A DNA stretch of 64,000 bases from positions 12,878,209-12,942,208 of the forward strand of contig NC_066520.1 of assembly GCF_024679095.1 (NCBI RefSeq). Reading direction: 5' to 3'. Positions within the stretch are counted from its first letter, which is position 1. Each line of letters starts with the position of its first letter. Both the position numbers and the translations under genes were made by a program. Source of the DNA: Eriocheir sinensis (lineage: Eukaryota > Arthropoda > Malacostraca > Decapoda > Varunidae). This document shows, piece after piece, positions 1 to 11,250 of this stretch. The notes beneath the pieces are model-generated. The model was not told the DNA's origin and made no database searches. It was given only the letters and a program-made list of their open reading frames with translations.

Positions 1-1013
1 ACCAACTTCGAGATTTCACAAACTTATTAAACCACCAATTTCACCGTACCAATTCAATGATGTTTCTTTACTTGCATGTTTAACTTCCACCAATCGGCAC
101 TAATATGTGTTCACAGCATCCCTATCTTTAACAAGTTTTAGAGCACTGGGTTAATCTAGCTAACAACTGCTTTTAATATACCGAAAAAATAGCATGGGTA
201 CTGCATAGGATACTTCTTTTGCTTCACATTTGTGAAGGTTTTAGTTACTGGTCATACCAATTTACTGCGTAAACGGATTGATTACGTGGGGGTGCCTTGA
301 AAATTTCTAGGTCCAGTGTTGTTGTTTGATATGATGGCTTCCTGAGTAGACTGAGCCTCTTAGCTGCCTTATACTACACCACAGAAACTAGTTTCTAAGT
401 CAGTAATATCCAAAACGCGCATAGATCATAACGATTTCGGACAAAAAAAAACGGTCTTTTAAGAGTTTTACGTTATTTTTTCTATATATTAAAGCAACTA
501 ATGCCGCAGCTATTTGTATTTTCTAATTTTAAAGGAATACATTCGTGAAATTTTACTACGCGAGGGTGTTTCAGTGGCGGCACCTAACGGCGGGTTCCTT
601 CCTGAAGTCAGTTGTTTTCAAGCCGCCATAATGGATGGAAGGCCCGACACTCTCACTCCCTCAAAATATCAGTCTACTTCACCTCTCGGTAAGTGTTAAC
701 TGAGTATTTAACCTCTTTATTGGTATGCATGTAGGTTGACAAAAGGACCGATTACTATCCCAATACCGGGTCCAACAGTGACACGGGCGTGTCACGTGCG
801 CTTTGTGATTCGCGGTCACATGAAGCTGTGACAAGCACGTGTCAGAAAACAAACGGATATTGTTCAACGCGCGATAGTGGAGTTTGAGTAAAATGGAGGC
901 CAGGGTCATACATAGCAGTTGGTAGGTCACTCCCGGGTCAATTAAAACAGCAGGAGCGTCAGTTCTGGATGACAGCTGTCACAAATCTGTTTTATTTTGT
1001 GGTAATGCTTTCT
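1..1013. other. AT-rich stretch without recognised gene
   Basis: No exon, RNA gene or repeat could be recognised. Short open frames here show no family features. Between 790 and 845 there are two CACGTG-containing stretches in opposite surroundings, too short to interpret. Confidence 0.5.
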
Positions 1014-1590
1014 AAGAAGTCCGCCTCCCCCTCCACCACCCCAGCCCCCCTACCCCCAAGACAAGCCTGGGGAACTGTGGGGAACCGGGGTTTGGGGTGG
1101 GGGGAAGCCCAAATCACTGAAAAATGGGCTTCCAAAATTTCCCTAGAGAAATCCCTTAATTAAGGAAAATTCCTTGCATGTGGGGGGGTCCAGGGGGGGC
1201 GCAGCCCCCCTTGGTTAGTAGGGGGGTCGAGGGGGGCGAAGCCCCCTCGTTAGCAGGTCGTAAAGTTCGGTTGGAGTAGTTTAAATATGCTCCCCACAAA
1301 AAAAAAAATATTTTCCGGCGCATCATACATGTGGTGGGGTCCAGAAGGGGGCGCAGCCCCCTTTGGTTAGCAGGGGGGCGAGGGGGGCTGTTAGGTTATA
1401 AAGTTAGGACTTTCCTTACTTTCGAGACTTGGGAATTTTCTTTCATTTAGGGATTTTTCTAGGGAAATTTTGGAAGCCCATTTTTCAGTGATTTGGGCTT
1501 CCCCCACCCCAAACCCCGGTTCCCCACAGTTCCCCAGGCTTGTCTTGGGGGGTAGGGGGGACTGGGGTGGTGGAGGGGGAGAAGTAGTTG
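1014..1590. mobile_element. G-rich long-inverted-repeat element (MITE/foldback-like)
   Basis: Two arms of about 140-150 bp are inverted copies: roughly 1016-1165 (C-rich, then CAAATCACTGAAAAATGGGC, then CCCTAGAGAAA) and 1440-1590. The 300-bp interior holds at least two imperfect direct repeats with GGGGGGG and GGGGCGAAGCCCCC runs. No coding capacity is seen. I could not fix a target duplication, so the superfamily is open. The ends are approximate. Confidence 0.7.
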
Positions 1591-1799
1591 TTACCTAGTT
1601 TTACCACCCTCCCAGTCCTCCAGTGCCACAGTTGCCTGCCCTTCAGGAATGGTACGTTTTGCCTTTTACAGACGCAACGGTTCTATATGAGACTCCTCTC
1701 TATGGTTTGATTCAGGTTTTGTTGTTGATGTATTATTTGATTACTCCAAGACATTTCATGTTGGCCACTCTGCCTAACTGATAAATTACGATTCTTGTG

Positions 1800-1985
1800 T
1801 CAGCAGACCCTTGTTAAATTGGTTTTCTGACTTCCTGCAGACTTAAAAGGGTGTTGGTGTCTGGTGTTCATAGCTCCCCGAGGAAGGTGCATATAGTTGG
1901 GTCCCTCAAGGCTCGGTATTGGGTCACCTTTTCCATATTTATGCCAACCACTCGCTGTCATACATTAGAACTAAATGCAATTGTT
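1800..1985 (+). pseudogene. Non-LTR reverse transcriptase fossil
   Basis: In one plus-strand frame the translation resembles the RT palm around motif B: LLNWFSDFL, two stops, then VPQGSVLGHLFHIYANHSL near 1905-1965, where active LINEs read GVPQGSVLGPLLF and an ND dipeptide. Only about 60 residues survive, with internal stops, so it is a dead fragment. The clade cannot be assigned. Confidence 0.6.
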
Positions 1986-2002
1986 TTGCGCCTCCATTGT
2001 TT

Positions 2003-2290
2003 ATAGTGGTCAGCGTGCATGGCTACCATTCCACTGGTCTGGGTTCTATAAATCCCAGCCCGGGAAGTCGATGTGCAGCTCACCCAGCTGTTCATCTTAC
2101 CTTTCAGGCTGGTCGGTAAATGGGTACTTTGGGAAACCTGGGGAAGGTTAACTGTGGCAATCCTTGATTTAACAGTGGCCCGTGTCCAGGGGTAACTGGT
2201 TGTTGCCCACCACAGGCTCAAGGGCCAAGATCGGAAATGAGCACCGCAGCCACACGCAGCTTTAGCGTAGGCACCCACCTTTACCTACAC
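2003..2290 (+). mobile_element. tRNA-derived SINE, family 1, copy A
   Basis: A tRNA-like head (2005-2060, degraded B box GGGTTCTATAAATCCC) is followed by a body that recurs at 22258-22490 and 56905-57420. Shared blocks are GAAACCTGGG, ACTGTGGCAA, CACCACAGGCTCAA and the GCCACACGCAGCT-like segment. This recurrence, not any coding content, identifies it as a dispersed SINE. Confidence 0.65.
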
Positions 2291-2419
2291 TACAGGATAT
2301 GCTAACCCTATTGGGTCAAAATATGACTTCAAAATATGCAGTAACATATTCAGATTAGAAATAAAGAATACAGACACAATTAAGACTTTTTTATAGGTGT
2401 TGCACTGCTCCCTATAGCG

Positions 2420-2515
2420 CTGGTAGGCCTTCTTGAGACTCTTGAACGACCCCAACCCGTTAATGGCGCAGGCAAATTTTATTTGTAGTGGCTGCCGTGG
2501 TATTTGACTCTTGAA
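2420..2515 (-). mobile_element. Fragment of SINE family 2 (shared core)
   Basis: Contains AACCCGTTAATGGCGCAGGC followed by TTTATTTGTAGTGGCTGCCG, matching the core of the SINE at 15358-15722 and the fragment at 13925-14075. The head and tail are missing. Confidence 0.45.
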
Positions 2516-2599
2516 TGATCAAAATGGCGGAAATGCATAACATGAAACTTTACTTACCTCTTATCTCTCCTCAGGAGAGCTCTATAGTCCTACACTCCT

Positions 2600-2725
2600 A
2601 CTTGACAGCTCTACAGTATACTGGCAGTGTGACTTCTCGATATTCTCCAGCATTTCCCCAAGGTAAAGCCACTCATTGACCTTGGGTGTTCTTCAGCGCA
2701 CTCCTCAAGAGTAGAAAGCAAATTG
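2600..2725. repeat. Dispersed repeat shared with 26055-26155
   Basis: CTGGCAGTGTGACT, ATATTCTCCAGCATTTCC, a CACT(T/C)..TTGACCT block and GCACTCCTC occur in the same order in both places. No coding potential or termini were identified; probably fragments of one old repeat. Confidence 0.5.
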
Positions 2726-3243
2726 AACCGATTTAAGAATATTACAGTATGCCATATGCAATTGACGAATTCTACACATTTTTAAAAATATTAAGGACGA
2801 ATAATCCATGCACATGATGACCCAAGCACGCATGCCTTGCGTAAGTGACACGTACCAGACGAGCCACATGCGCACGTATCAAGTCTACCGACAGGTAAAA
2901 TCGCCCCCCCCCAAACGCTGGCTCTAAATTTGCGCTTCTGAGTGCGGGTGTGTGTGACGTCAGAGCGTGGGTAGGAGGAGAGGTTTCAGAGCTAACAGCG
3001 GCTCAGTCTCAGACTTGACCCCGTGACGTGTAGTGACTTGCAGGACATGCATGGGGAACTTCTCTACACACATATAGCATGTGACAAGAGGCAAAAAAAA
3101 AAAAAAAAAAAATTGTATACCAATTCTGTAGACAATGAAAATAAATAACCTGCTCGACACAGAAATAAATCAAGACAACGGGGACAGTCTCGTCTACACG
3201 GCTGTGCTGTGTAGACGTGCGTTGTCCTGTGCTCCGTCCGTGG

Positions 3244-4986
3244 ATGCCCTGCCTTCCACGGAATAAACGGTGTCTAGAGGACATGGCTGACGAACATTCC
3301 TACTCGGCGGCTTCCGGGCAGTGTCCTGCCCCTGAGGAACGGCGCCTGTGGTCTGAAGAGACTGAAGAGATGGACGACTCTGCCGAACTTGACCCCCGCC
3401 TTTGTTCGGAGGACCACGTGGCCAGCGCTAGCAAGCGGCTCAAGCCGGATAATCCTGGCTGCCTCTCCCCCACTGCCTCTCCTGTTAAAGCTGCCACCGC
3501 ACCCATGGAGGGTGTGCAGTCTGGTAGCTCTGAGACTGTCCTGGTCGACGGTGAGGTGCCCCTGGAGGACACGCACCCAGCCGCTCCCTCTGTTGCCCCG
3601 CGCCAACCCACCCGCCGCCGCCTAGACTTCCCCGCCGAGGCCGGGCTGACACCAGCTCAGCAATACACGTGGTTTGCATCTCTACTGAAGCAGCACGGTG
3701 AGTTGGAGCCGCTCTTCAAGGAGGGTAGGCTCCGACCTTATCTCACGGTCAGGGACGACGTCGCCTTCTACAAGCGGCTCCTCACTGAGGGGTTCCTCGA
3801 CGTAGTTTTGGTCGAAAATGCAGCGGAGCGGCAGCACACTGTCATCATCCACAATGTGCCGCTCTACATGAATGCCAACCTCATTGAGACCCCAGACAAC
3901 TTTCTGTGGTTAAAGCGCAGGTATGCGGGCACGGCCCCTCGCCCGCAGCTTCTTGGAGCGGTGGTTGGCCACGTCCCGACAGAGGTGCACCTCCTCGGGG
4001 TGGGTCGTAAGGCTGTGGAGCCCTACACGGCGGAGCCCGACATCTGTCGCCACTGTTGCCGGTGGGGCCATCAGGAGTGGCGCTGCAGATCGGCCCCTCG
4101 GTGCCGGTATTGTGCGGGCACGCACAAATCAGCTCTGTGCCTCCAGAAGATCCAGGCGGGCACACCCGTCCCCCGTAAGTGCTGCAACTGTGGTGGTGAG
4201 CATAACGCCCACTACCACTCCTGCCCGATGAAGCCTAAACCATCTCGGGTCGCGGCGCCTGACCACCACCCTCAGCAAGGCCGCCCTAGGCTTGTGTTCC
4301 GCCCTGCTCCTCTCCCTCAGTCCTCGGCCTGGGCCCGGGGGGCTCCCTCAACGTCCGAGTTTCCGCCCCTGCCGGGCTCGTCCGCCCCTGCTGCCCCAGC
4401 CTCACCCACTGCCACCCCTGTGCCTCGCCAGGCTCCTGCTCCGGCACCCCAGCCACAGCCTACCGTCCCCCCTGTGCCGGCTGCCAGTCCCCCCGCTGTC
4501 GATGGGTCGACCCCTGTCCTCCATCAGATCCTCGCTGCAGTCACCCAGCTGCAGGAGACGCTGGCTGCAACGATCTCCAGGGTGGCGGCCTTGGAGCAGC
4601 GAGTCTCCACGCCCCCGCCTGTGCGTGAGCTCTCCTCCATCCCGGCCCCTGCTCCAGCTTCAGCCCCGGCCCCGTGCCCTGCCCTGCCGTCTGCTGGTGA
4701 GGCCATGGACGCCGATAGTGGGGACAGTGTGGTTCCCCCTGCGGGCCAGATGCAGAACACCCCTGCAACCCCACCGGCTGTGGTGCCTGCAGCTGCCGAG
4801 GGAACGGCCGAACCTCGCCATGGCCAGACGGGTCCTTCACCTTCACCTGCTGATCCTCCACTGCAGTGGGAGGCCACACTCCAGGTGCTGCTGGCGCAGT
4901 TTGCTTCCCTGACTCAGCAGGTGGCTGAGCTCCATCATCGGATCACCCCACTCCTTGACCGGCAACCACCCCCTCCTGACCAGTGA
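3244..4986 (+). CDS. LINE ORF1, gag-like zinc-knuckle protein
   Basis: Nucleic-acid-binding ORF1 protein of the retrotransposon, expected to coat its RNA. The frame is open for about 580 codons from the first ATG at 3244, 59 nt inside the element; a second ATG at 3283 is equally plausible. The N-terminal third is acidic. Three zinc knuckles lie in the middle: CRHCCRWGHQEWRC, CRYCAGTHKSALC and CCNCGGEHNAHYHSC (about 4045-4235). The rest is a long Pro/Ala-rich low-complexity region with a short coiled-coil-like segment around 4510-4620 and another near the C-terminus. It stops at 4984-4986, immediately before ORF2 sequence. This is the only intact frame of the element. High GC (third-position C/G bias) sets it off from the AT-rich surroundings. 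Confidence 0.88.
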   Translation: MPCLPRNKRCLEDMADEHSYSAASGQCPAPEERRLWSEETEEMDDSAELDPRLCSEDHVASASKRLKPDNPGCLSPTASPVKAATAPMEGVQSGSSETVLVDGEVPLEDTHPAAPSVAPRQPTRRRLDFPAEAGLTPAQQYTWFASLLKQHGELEPLFKEGRLRPYLTVRDDVAFYKRLLTEGFLDVVLVENAAERQHTVIIHNVPLYMNANLIETPDNFLWLKRRYAGTAPRPQLLGAVVGHVPTEVHLLGVGRKAVEPYTAEPDICRHCCRWGHQEWRCRSAPRCRYCAGTHKSALCLQKIQAGTPVPRKCCNCGGEHNAHYHSCPMKPKPSRVAAPDHHPQQGRPRLVFRPAPLPQSSAWARGAPSTSEFPPLPGSSAPAAPASPTATPVPRQAPAPAPQPQPTVPPVPAASPPAVDGSTPVLHQILAAVTQLQETLAATISRVAALEQRVSTPPPVRELSSIPAPAPASAPAPCPALPSAGEAMDADSGDSVVPPAGQMQNTPATPPAVVPAAAEGTAEPRHGQTGPSPSPADPPLQWEATLQVLLAQFASLTQQVAELHHRITPLLDRQPPPPDQ

Positions 4987-5704
4987 GTGTGTCCGCCTCT
5001 TAACTTGAAATGTCAACAGGCTACATGCCCGCTTCACTGACCTTCACTCCTATGTCATCACTCATAGGCCAGATATCGTTGCTCTTCAGGAGGTTGGGCC
5101 ACGGGTGTCGGACCTGAGGGGGTATGATTTATATGTCTTAGATGGCGCAGCAGGCAGTACCCGGGGGATGGCAACGTATGTCAGACAGGGGACGGCGATA
5201 GTTTTTGAGGACATGGGGATTAATGAGGGCATTGAATATATCACTGTTTCTTTACTCCATATGGGTGAAACCCTATTTTTTGTTAACACGTATGTTCATG
5301 CGGGGGCTTTAAATCTTGCTAACTTTCCTGATTATGTTCATGAGGAGCCGACTGTTCTTGTGGGGGATCTTAACTCTCGCCACCGAGATCTTGGTAGTCA
5401 CCGCACCAATAATGTCAATGGTGTCCGCAGGAAGGCCTTCCTTGATGCCTCCGAGACGGCTGTCCTCACGGGGGATAATGTGCCCACATATGTTCAGGGG
5501 GGCAGGTTAGACTATGTCACTCTTTTTAACATGCCAGCTTTTACTGCCCAGACCCTTATTTCCAGGTGTTTGCTGAGTGACCACTTTGCCCTGGAGACGA
5601 CCATCCCGATCCAGCCTGCCCCTGCTGTGTCCCGGAAGCGGTTGGCTGTCCCTGCTGCCGGATGCCGCGCCGTTGCCGAAGTCGGGCGTGGTACCATACT
5701 GTGA
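4987..5704 (+). pseudogene. LINE ORF2 part 1: AP-type endonuclease
   Basis: The N-terminal endonuclease that nicks target DNA for reverse transcription. Visible family motifs are NVNRLHARF at the start, catalytic Glu in LQEVG (about 5085), GDLNSRH (about 5370) and LSDHFALE (about 5570). A TGA at 5006-5008 replaces the expected Trp before NVN. The frame breaks near 5660-5700, and the RT linker continues in another frame. The exact ORF2 start is unclear because it follows directly on the ORF1 stop. Confidence 0.82.
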
Positions 5705-6610
5705 AGGGATCCTTTACCGACGCCGCCTCGCTGTACCACGGCCTGCTGGACACCGTCGAGAGTTTTGTTGCAGCTGGCAGGGTCCCTCCAAGGCCCGCCA
5801 AGCGCCGCCTGCAGACCTACGCCTCGGACCCGGCTGTCTCCAACTGTCAGCGGACCCTTGCCTCGTACCAGCGGCGCTGGCAGCAGGACCCCGCCGATCG
5901 GGCTGCCCGCGATGCCATGGTCGCTGTGGCGCGCCACCTCACTGAACTCAGACAAGAGGCCCGGTCACGACACTGGGTCGCCTTCCTTGCCAGCGTGCGC
6001 AAGACCCGCTTCCTGCGGGAGGTTTGGCACCATGTCAACAGGGTGAGAGGGAGGACCAAACGGCTGGTGAGTGACCCTGACCCTGCGGGCCGGGCCCAGG
6101 ACCTGATGCGCCAGTGGCAGAGGGCCTCCTCCCTTGGTGGTCTCCCTGCACAACACCAGGCCGAACTTGCCCGCCACAGGGAGCGGCGGATGGCCCTCGT
6201 TCAGCACCACGTCACACTTCTGGATGACACATGTGTCCCCATTACCCACGATGAACTCCTTCTTGCCGTCAAACATGGCAAGTCGACAGCCCCGGGCCAC
6301 GACGGGTTGACTTACGACATTCTTAATGCCTTACTCGTTGTGCAAGGTGACAACCCCCTGCTTGACCTGTTCAACATGTCGTTTGCCGCAGGTTGCCTCC
6401 CCCCTCGGTGGAAAGCTGCATTGATCGTTCCCATCCCCAAGGGTGATGGCACCTTTCGCCCTATCTCCCTGACGAGCTGTGTGTGTAAACTGTTAGAGCG
6501 GGTGATCTTGAACAGACTTCTCTATAAGCTGGGGGACCGGCTCTCCCCAAACTTACATGGGTTTATGAAGGGCCGTTCCACAAGTGACTGTTTTCTTAAG
6601 TGCCTTAGTA
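5662..6610 (+). pseudogene. LINE ORF2 part 2: linker and N-terminal reverse transcriptase
   Basis: Continues ORF2 in a new frame. A basic, helical linker precedes RT blocks: AVKHGKSTAPGHDGLTYDIL, WKAALIVPIPK, FRPISLTSCVCKLLERVI and LSPNLHGFMKGRSTSDC. The frame is cut at 6610 by the pogo-like element; RT resumes at 7710. The last codons of the open frame (to 6690) come from the inserted transposon. Confidence 0.85.
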
Positions 6611-7707
6611 CAGGTAACTCGCGATTTACGCGAGTTTGGTTTACGCGTTTTTTAAATAACGTGGGGTCCAAAATCCAAATAAATGTTTAATTTAGGCGTT
6701 TTTTTTCACTTATACGCGATATTTTATGGAGTGGCCACCAGATGTCTCACGCAACTGGACTCACACGGCCACACAAGCTGAACTCAGTTCTTCCCGCGCG
6801 CCACTTGAATAACAATACAGTACCTACGTTGCCACGCTACTCAACAATAGGGGTGGGCAGGTACCGATACCAGCAATACGGTACGGTACCGGTACAGACT
6901 GCTCGGTACCGGTATCAATACTAGCCAGCCCCTATAATGGTGTCCCTCATTTCTTCCTCACACGAGAGAGGCTGAGAATGAGTGCCTGAGTGGATATCTC
7001 GGTTCTGGCGACACGCGGCATGCAGCTGTTTGTTGTGTGGGTGTGGTTGTGTGGTTTGTAAACAATGCAAATGGCGGCTGGGCTGGGATTGTGTGAAATA
7101 ACTCCTCGTACAAGACTCATGATGTACAGTTTCTGATATCATATTCACCCCATTATTCTCACTAATATTAATAATTAATAATGAAAACATAGACATTTTT
7201 TTCCAAAATGATTTTTTATGTAGCTTGTACTGCTCCTTAGTCATACAATCTTAAGCCACCTGTGACATCAAGACCAAGATCGTACAAATGGCACCCGACG
7301 GAAAAACGGGATAACAGCAAGGCATGGACGATCTTCCACCGATTTAGTCTTTGTATAGTAGTTATTAGATCGCCCTGTATTCTATGGTAACATATTATAG
7401 GACAGCTACGGACTATGAAGGATTATAAACAATAATAAAGGTAAGTTTGCCGTTGTTGTTGGATAAGACGAAAAACAGACCCTTAAAAACATCCCAAAGA
7501 AGAAAAACATTAAAAATTTGTACATTCAGCGTATAACGCGCAGGGCTAAACTTTCAGGCATTTTTTATGTGAAAAAATGCGCGCTATACGCCGAAAATTA
7601 CGGTATTTATTTTTCGACAGAAACCTACCTCTTGTTTGATTTACATTGTTTTTGAATTACGCGACCTCTTCAAGAACGCAACACTCGCGTAAATCGAGAG
7701 TTACCTG
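6611..7707. mobile_element. Pogo/Tigger-like nonautonomous DNA transposon inserted in LINE ORF2
   Basis: Terminal inverted repeats start CAGGTAACTC, followed by GATTTACGCGAGT, at both ends (one mismatch in 25). The flanking dinucleotide TA is duplicated (6609-6610 and 7708-7709). TA duplication and CAG termini are the Tc1/mariner-pogo pattern. Removing the element and one TA restores continuous LINE RT coding, which proves the boundaries. There is no transposase. Inside is a palindromic GGTACCGATACC-rich patch (6855-6935, bounded by AGGGGTGGGC and CCAGCCCCT, possibly a small hAT-type MITE) and a hairpin near 7525-7600. Confidence 0.85.
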
Positions 7708-7709
7708 TA

Positions 7710-9688
7710 ATCCAGACGTGAATTGTCGCGCTTTTGTGGACTTAAAAGGGGCCTTGATAGGGCCAACAAGGATGTCATAATGGAGGAACTCACTCTGCAG
7801 GGTGTCCGTGGAAGACTCTTAAGCTGGATCAGGGACTATTTGTATGGTAAGAGGGCGCAAGTGGTCTTCCAGGGTGCTACCTCCACGGAGGAAGTGTTTG
7901 AGCTGGGCACACCGCAAGGGGGTGTCCTCAGCCCCATGCTTTTCAACATTTTAATGGACAAAATTGCTCGGTGGCCCTTTCCGGGCAATACTCAGGTCAT
8001 TATCTATGCAGATGACATCCTTGTGCAATGCAGCAGTCCTGCTCTTCTCAGTTTAGCTTTGGAGCAGCTGTCAGCGCTGTGTGAACAAATGGGCCTTGTC
8101 ATCAATGAAACTAAGACGAAATTTCAAGCCAGTGGGAGGAGAGTTTCTCACCTGCCCAGCGTTAATGGCACTCCTTTAGCTAGAGTTCCTACTTACAAGT
8201 ACTTAGGCGCCCCTGTCAGCTTCCAGAAATCTGTGCAGAGCGTCACTCATGTTCAGGACATCTGCCTTCCTAGGTTAGCTCCTCTTAAGGTTTTGGCTAA
8301 CAGGGGCCTTGGAGTCAGCATCCCTGTCCTCAGGATGTTTTACCTTTCTGTTGTCAGGTCCCTCATTGATTATGCTGCCCCTGTTTTGGTACAGTTTAGT
8401 GCGGCACAACTTCACCCCTTGGAACTTATTCAAAATGAGGCCATGCGCCTCATTCTGGGGTGCCCTAGAACTGCAAAACTTGAGGTCATGAGGGCAGAAC
8501 TGAATCTGTCTCGTGTTGTGGACAGAATCTGGGAAATTACTTGTCGCACCGTCAGCCGCCTGCTTCGTGCTGGTGCAGTGCCCCTTCACCAGGCACTGGT
8601 AACTCTGCACCGTGACTCCAGGGCTCCTGTTACCTCCTACCTTAGGAAAATTTATCTCATGTTAGCAGAGACGGGTGTGTTAGAAGCGTGCTTAGGCCTA
8701 GTTTACTCCCCGGCCCAACCTGCCTGGCCTACCTATCGTGTCAGTGTAGACGTTGAACAACTACCTTTCCCTAAACGTGATTGGCTTCCCCATGTCCTCC
8801 AGGATCACTTCATGGTCAAACTGTCCAAGTACCCCCGTGTTCGGGCTATCCATGTGTACTGTGATGGCTCCGTAGATGGCAGCAGGTCGGGCTGTGGCGT
8901 GTTTATCCGGGATTACGCTTCCCCCACCCAGTACACTGACATTGAGGTTACCAGGCGGCTGCCGGGGTACCTGTCCTCGACCCGGGCTGAGCTGTATGCC
9001 ATCCTTGAGGCTCTCCACACTGTAGCAGCTTTGCACGAAAATGTCTACTTGTTTGTCGATAGCCAGGCTGCATTGCATGAACTTGTGTCCTCCTCCCCTG
9101 CCGACTGATCTTGTAGCTAAGTGCCTGACTGCCGTCCGTGCCCTTGAGGCCGCAGGTGCCACGGTCCACTTCACCTGGGTGCCCTCTCATGTGGGCATCC
9201 AGCTCAATGAGAAGGCAGACTGCCTTGCTCGACGAGCCCTTCAGGATGACACAGTGGACCCTGGCACTGACTATACGCTTAGCTATGTTAAGAATAGACT
9301 TAGGCATTATTCATGTGATAGCATTGCTACCCAACTCGGACACTGCTGTGACAATGGCAGCGCCAGCAGCCTCCACTATGTTAGTGTCTCCCAGCGCTGT
9401 GTTTACCCCTATGGGCGACACAGTGCCCCTCAGGATGTGGTAGCAATGCGCCTTAGGCTAGGCTATAGGTACTACTGGGAGGTTAGTAACTCCCCTGGTG
9501 TCTGCTGCACGCTCTGTGCCAGGCCGAGGGGCCACACACTGCATCACTATGTCATGGAATGCCCTCTCATTGCTAAGTTTAAGCCACGGGACTGCCTTGA
9601 CCTGCCCCAGACAATTTGTTGGTTCCTGAACCATGATGTCCTCCCTGCTATCCTCAAAGAACACCCTCAGTTTGCACCAAGGTGGTGA
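7710..9688 (+). pseudogene. LINE ORF2 part 3: RT palm, RNase H, C-terminal finger
   Basis: RT resumes with FVDLKGA (motif A); a one-base deletion near 7750 shifts the frame. Next come GTPQGGVLSPMLFNILM (motif B), YADDILVQ (catalytic motif C, about 8010), NETKTKF and YKYLG. After a long thumb region an RNase H domain follows with its acidic residues in YCDGSVDG (about 8860), STRAELYA, FVDSQAAL and, after another frameshift near 9100, SHVGIQLNEKAD. The C-terminus has a CCHC-like finger, CCTLC, HTLHH, VMEC (9510-9565). Stop at 9686-9688. Confidence 0.87.
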
Positions 9689-10034
9689 TGCCGTGTGTGG
9701 CAGCCTGAACTACTGCCGTGCTATACAAGGCTGTGATCTCTGCACTATTTTACTTTAAGGACTAGTATTTACTCTATCTCTGTATTCATTCCCATCTAGT
9801 GCTTGGGCAATGTTCTCTGTCCCCACATTTTATTGTCTTATTGTCCAGGGGGAGGTACCGCCCCCTCCCTTGTTGTGCTTTCCTTCCTACCATTGTATCT
9901 TTTTAGTTTCATGGTGCTACCTACACATGTATTAATAGTTGTGTAATCACACTCTGTCCTGCCTGGGGGTTGGGATGGCATGTTCCTCCCTTCTCCCTTG
10001 TTGTTTACCTGCATCAATAAACTATCAATCAATC
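9689..10034 (+). other. 3' UTR and (AATC)n tail of the LINE
   Basis: Noncoding 3' region ending CAATAAACTATC plus (AATC)3. It is nearly identical over about 190 bp to 53426-53616, showing that this family was mobile more than once. Confidence 0.8.
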
Positions 10035-10084
10035 AATCAAGACAACGGGGAGCTCCGTTGAATGAAGAAGCTCACCCACGTCCA

Positions 10085-10175
10085 AGACCCAGACCTATAC
10101 CACTCTGACGCCACGGGTATGGGCGGAGTTTACCTATACCACTCTTTGACGTCACGGGTATGGGCGGAGTTTAGT
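10085..10175. repeat. Two tandem copies of a 39-bp unit
   Basis: CCTATACCACTCT, GACG(C/T)CACG and GGTATGGGCGGAGTTT recur in order twice. The rest of 10052-11250 holds no gene or repeat that I recognise. Confidence 0.6.
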
Positions 10176-11250
10176 ACCTTGCCTGCGCGAGGGAGGGGGG
10201 ATGAGTTTACCTGTCGGTATCAAGAATACCCAGGATCAAAGGAGCCTGTGATCCTGAGAATATCCACCAGTCAATCAGCTGCCCACGGGCCACAACCCAC
10301 TAATTAAAAGAGCGGGCTTTCCTTCTTAACACCAGCAGTCCCCTTCTTGCTCCTGCCTGAGGAACATTTGCAACATGGAGCTTCACAACCTCCTGACCAC
10401 TGAAAATGTTGCGGCTGTAGTTATACTCACCCAGTTACAAACATTGATTATTTACCAAACCATAAATTACCTGGAATTGATTGATGCATTTGTGTAGATG
10501 CTGGCTCGATTCAAAAACATATTCACACCCAAATATAATAACCATTTTTTTACCTAACTATCCTGCCAAACCTTCCATACGCCCAAGAGCGTAATGCAGT
10601 ACGTATCTTTAACGTTTTCTACTAGCCTCATTTTCATGTTGTACGTACACTGTGCAAAAATATAATTTGAGCTAGTCAAAAAAATATTGCACTTTGTTTC
10701 TTTTCGGTAGCCTCCACGAACTTTTACATGTTTGAGAAAACATCTCTAGAATCTAGATGCACCAAAATTCTTTTCCGAACGAGCTGCATCGCAATTTGGC
10801 TGTATTTGGGAACAAATTTGTGTGTGTGACGCGGCCTTGAGACTGCCACTACTGCTCATGTCGGGTGTATCTGTTACTACTGATCTCCTCCCTAGGCCTC
10901 CTACTAGTCTCACAGTCCCACTAGTATATCCACCTTCAGTCTCGAGCTCATTTGATTGGTGATCCTTCCAGAGGCTCAGGATGTTCCAGGACCCCCCCCC
11001 ACAGATTCCTCTGGAGGTTAGATCCTAACCTGGTTCTACAAGAGGGTACCATATCTGCACCTCCCCCTGGCTGCCTCTAAAACACACCCACAAAAAAAAG
11101 GGCTACAAAACCCTCCTTCTTTGAGATACAGGGGTCCCCTAGGTTTTGCCCTGCACCATTCATGTGCTGCAGGTTCACCTATTGGGGATGTGGATGCATC
11201 AATGGGGTCTAGTTCATAGTTGGGCCCACAGCAAACTGGGTCAGGGCTCT

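Larger units (their letters stand above)
3185..10034 (+). mobile_element. Full-length non-LTR retrotransposon (I/LOA/R1-like group), mutated
   Basis: The element is bounded by a 17-bp direct repeat, AATCAAGACAACGGGGA, at 3168-3184 and 10035-10051, which is a target-site duplication. It carries a short 5' UTR, ORF1 with three zinc knuckles, ORF2 (AP endonuclease, RT, RNase H, C-terminal CCHC-like finger), and a 3' UTR ending in AATAAACT and an (AATC)n tail. RNase H plus a terminal finger is typical of the I, LOA and R1 groups; the clade is inferred. This copy cannot be active: ORF2 has a nonsense codon near 5006, frameshifts near 5680, 7750 and 9100, and a 1.1-kb DNA transposon inserted at 6611-7707. 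A 5'-truncated relative lies at 53426-53616. Confidence 0.9.

Noticed and set aside
1014..1590. Functional link between the G-rich element and the G-quadruplex helicase gene
   Set aside because: They are 11 kb apart with an unrelated LINE between; proximity is no evidence.
4292..4912. 206-residue frame overlapping LINE ORF1
   Set aside because: Out-of-frame shadow in GC-rich, Pro/Ala-coding sequence.
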